In this document: one piece after another, positions 63,119 through 64,000 of the stretch
Numbering within the stretch: position 1 is the first letter of the stretch
Layout of the letters: each line of letters begins with the position of its first letter
Assembly: GCF_028435365.1 (NCBI RefSeq)
Contig: NZ_JAGTJJ010000013.1
Location: 124,001-188,000, forward strand
Origin: Polyangium jinanense
Lineage (GTDB): Bacteria > Myxococcota > Polyangia > Polyangiales > Polyangiaceae
Direction of reading: 5' to 3'
DNA: 64,000 bases
Notes under the pieces: model-generated
Seen by the model: only the letters and a program-made list of their open reading frames with translations
Databases searched by the model: none
What the model was told of the DNA's origin: nothing
Program-made: the position numbers and the translations under genes

Positions 63119-63423
63119 GGAGATGAGAGCAACATACCGCTGCCCGAGGGTCGATCTCTATGAATTTCGCACGGTGAGGGAGGCCCGATCCTTCGCCACG
63201 CGGTGGCCGATCCTTCGCCAGCCCAGGGAGAACGATGTCCACTACAACCGGCTCGCCACGCCAAGCAGGATGAGGAACCTGCTCCCGAAAGCGAGGAACG
63301 TTCACCGGCAGGCGTCGCTTCTCAACGGCAACAGGGTGGCATGTATGCCACCACCGTTGGCGCGCGCTCGTCGAGGGGGCAACGAAATAGCCTGGCGTGC
63401 GGCGGCATGCTATGGCGTACGCC
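63119..63423. promoter_or_regulatory. Divergent regulatory region with a direct repeat and an 18-bp palindrome
   Basis: No gene is supported here. CCGATCCTTCGCCA occurs at 63185-63198 and again at 63207-63220, a 14-bp direct repeat with a period of 22 bp, about 67 nt before the MauG-like gene start. GGTGGCAT-GT-ATGCCACC at 63335-63352 is a perfect 18-bp palindrome about 72-90 nt before the lipoprotein gene at 63424. Both look like binding sites for dimeric regulators, one near each promoter. Confidence 0.5.
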
Positions 63424-63963
63424 ATGATCTTGATGAACAGAGCTTCCGTCGTTCCGCTGATCCTGGCCCTCGCCGGCTGCGGAGCGAATGTGGATGTGGA
63501 TACGGAGTCGTCGCCCTTTTCCATCCTCGGCATCGATCTTGGCGGCACCGCAGACACGTGGATCGCCGGTCGCTGCCTCGACGAGACATTGCCTCTCGAC
63601 GGCGACGGGCAGCCCGAGTGCACCGTCGTCGTGGAGCATCGCGACGGCATTTGCGACTGCAATGGCCCGTGGGAGGTGCCACCGTCCCCGGAGAACGCGC
63701 ACCTTCGGGCCCTCGTCGCCCCGCTTTTCGAGGATAGCTGCCTGTGCGAAATCCCGAGGCTCACCGGGGAGGCGCTCGTCGCTTGTCAGCACAGCGACAA
63801 CATGGACGAGGCCGTGGCGAACGGGTTTTGCTACGTCGAAAAGCCGAATACGCCGACCATGTCTTGCCTGTCGGAGGACCAGGCCATGGTGCGGTACTAT
63901 GGAAAGGGGCCGGTGGCGCACTCGCCCAACCGGATTGCGCTCATCTGCCGCGTGGAGCCGTGA
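63424..63963 (+). CDS. Cys-rich lipoprotein
   Basis: A lipoprotein of about 179 residues: MNRASVVPLILALAGC is a clear signal with lipobox ALAGC. The mature domain is acidic and Cys-rich (AGRCLDETLPLDGDGQPECTVVVEHRDGICDCNGPW; FEDSCLCEIPRL; GFCYVEKPNTPTMSCLSE), so probably disulfide-bonded outside the cell. The run GICDCNGPW and SCLCEI suggest repeated short Cys pairs. No family was recognised. ATG 63424 or 63433 could be the start; neither has a clear Shine-Dalgarno. The gene ends 37 nt before the window edge. Confidence 0.65.
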   Translation: MILMNRASVVPLILALAGCGANVDVDTESSPFSILGIDLGGTADTWIAGRCLDETLPLDGDGQPECTVVVEHRDGICDCNGPWEVPPSPENAHLRALVAPLFEDSCLCEIPRLTGEALVACQHSDNMDEAVANGFCYVEKPNTPTMSCLSEDQAMVRYYGKGPVAHSPNRIALICRVEP

Positions 63964-64000
63964 GCCCTGGCCCTACCCCGCCTCCGCTTCCGCTCCCGCC

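Overview
The window looks like chromosomal DNA of a myxobacterium, most likely from the Polyangium/Sorangium side of the order. The signs are very high GC with strong third-position bias, Ser/Thr kinases carrying the HRDVSP-type catalytic loop, PilZ, FHA and TPR proteins, type IV pilus motor ATPases, a long-tailed IF3 like the Dsg protein of Myxococcus, and many lipoproteins with Gly/Ser-rich linkers just after the lipid cysteine. No prophage, transposase, integrase, rRNA operon or CRISPR array was found. This assignment is inferred from gene content only.

Layout. 0.4-4.8 kb: a type IIA topoisomerase pair (parC-parE). 5.3-15.4 kb: housekeeping and metabolic genes (AraC-type HTH protein, nitrilase-like amidase, Nudix hydrolase, NAD-dependent DNA ligase, DUF2804-like protein, P5C dehydrogenase, M3 peptidase lipoprotein). 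15.4-21.5 kb: a leftward signalling block made of an FHA protein, a Ser/Thr kinase and a large TPR protein with a catalytically dead caspase-like head. It is divergent from pilB-pilT. 24.5-32.8 kb: lexA with a clear promoter, an envelope cluster (DUF4398-like lipoprotein, OmpA-like protein, TPR/barrel protein) and two PilZ genes. 33-38 kb: an aminotransferase, then a MocR/PdxR-type regulator divergent from a flavin-domain/GNAT fusion. 37-44.7 kb: a leftward block yajC-secD-secF, a terminator, then recJ and Mla-like transport genes. 45-49 kb: tRNA-Val(GAC), a structured leader, infC, a PDZ protein and a large Ser/Thr kinase. 49-64 kb: an accessory stretch of secreted proteins: Cys-rich lipoproteins, a haem-motif/propeller lipoprotein, a Kunitz-type inhibitor, a MauG-like/propeller operon with a sulfatase-modifying-factor-like protein, an SGNH protein, and an ATP-grasp gene beside two orphan genes.

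The most unusual structure is non-coding. Two intergenic elements of about 295 bp (5794-6084 and 53407-53703) share one mirror-symmetric plan: four hairpins, a core of about 83 bp, then four hairpins in reverse order. Arm sequences differ between the copies but pairing, loops, linkers and spacing are kept. A third, looser relative lies at 54894-55013. This is the best candidate here for an undescribed structured repeat or RNA.

A second theme is gene expression. At least ten genes have a TANNNT hexamer 6-11 nt before the start codon and no Shine-Dalgarno sequence, several with a TTGNNN hexamer 17-18 nt further upstream. This suggests leaderless transcription, including for lexA. All functions are read from motifs and family knowledge; no database search was run.
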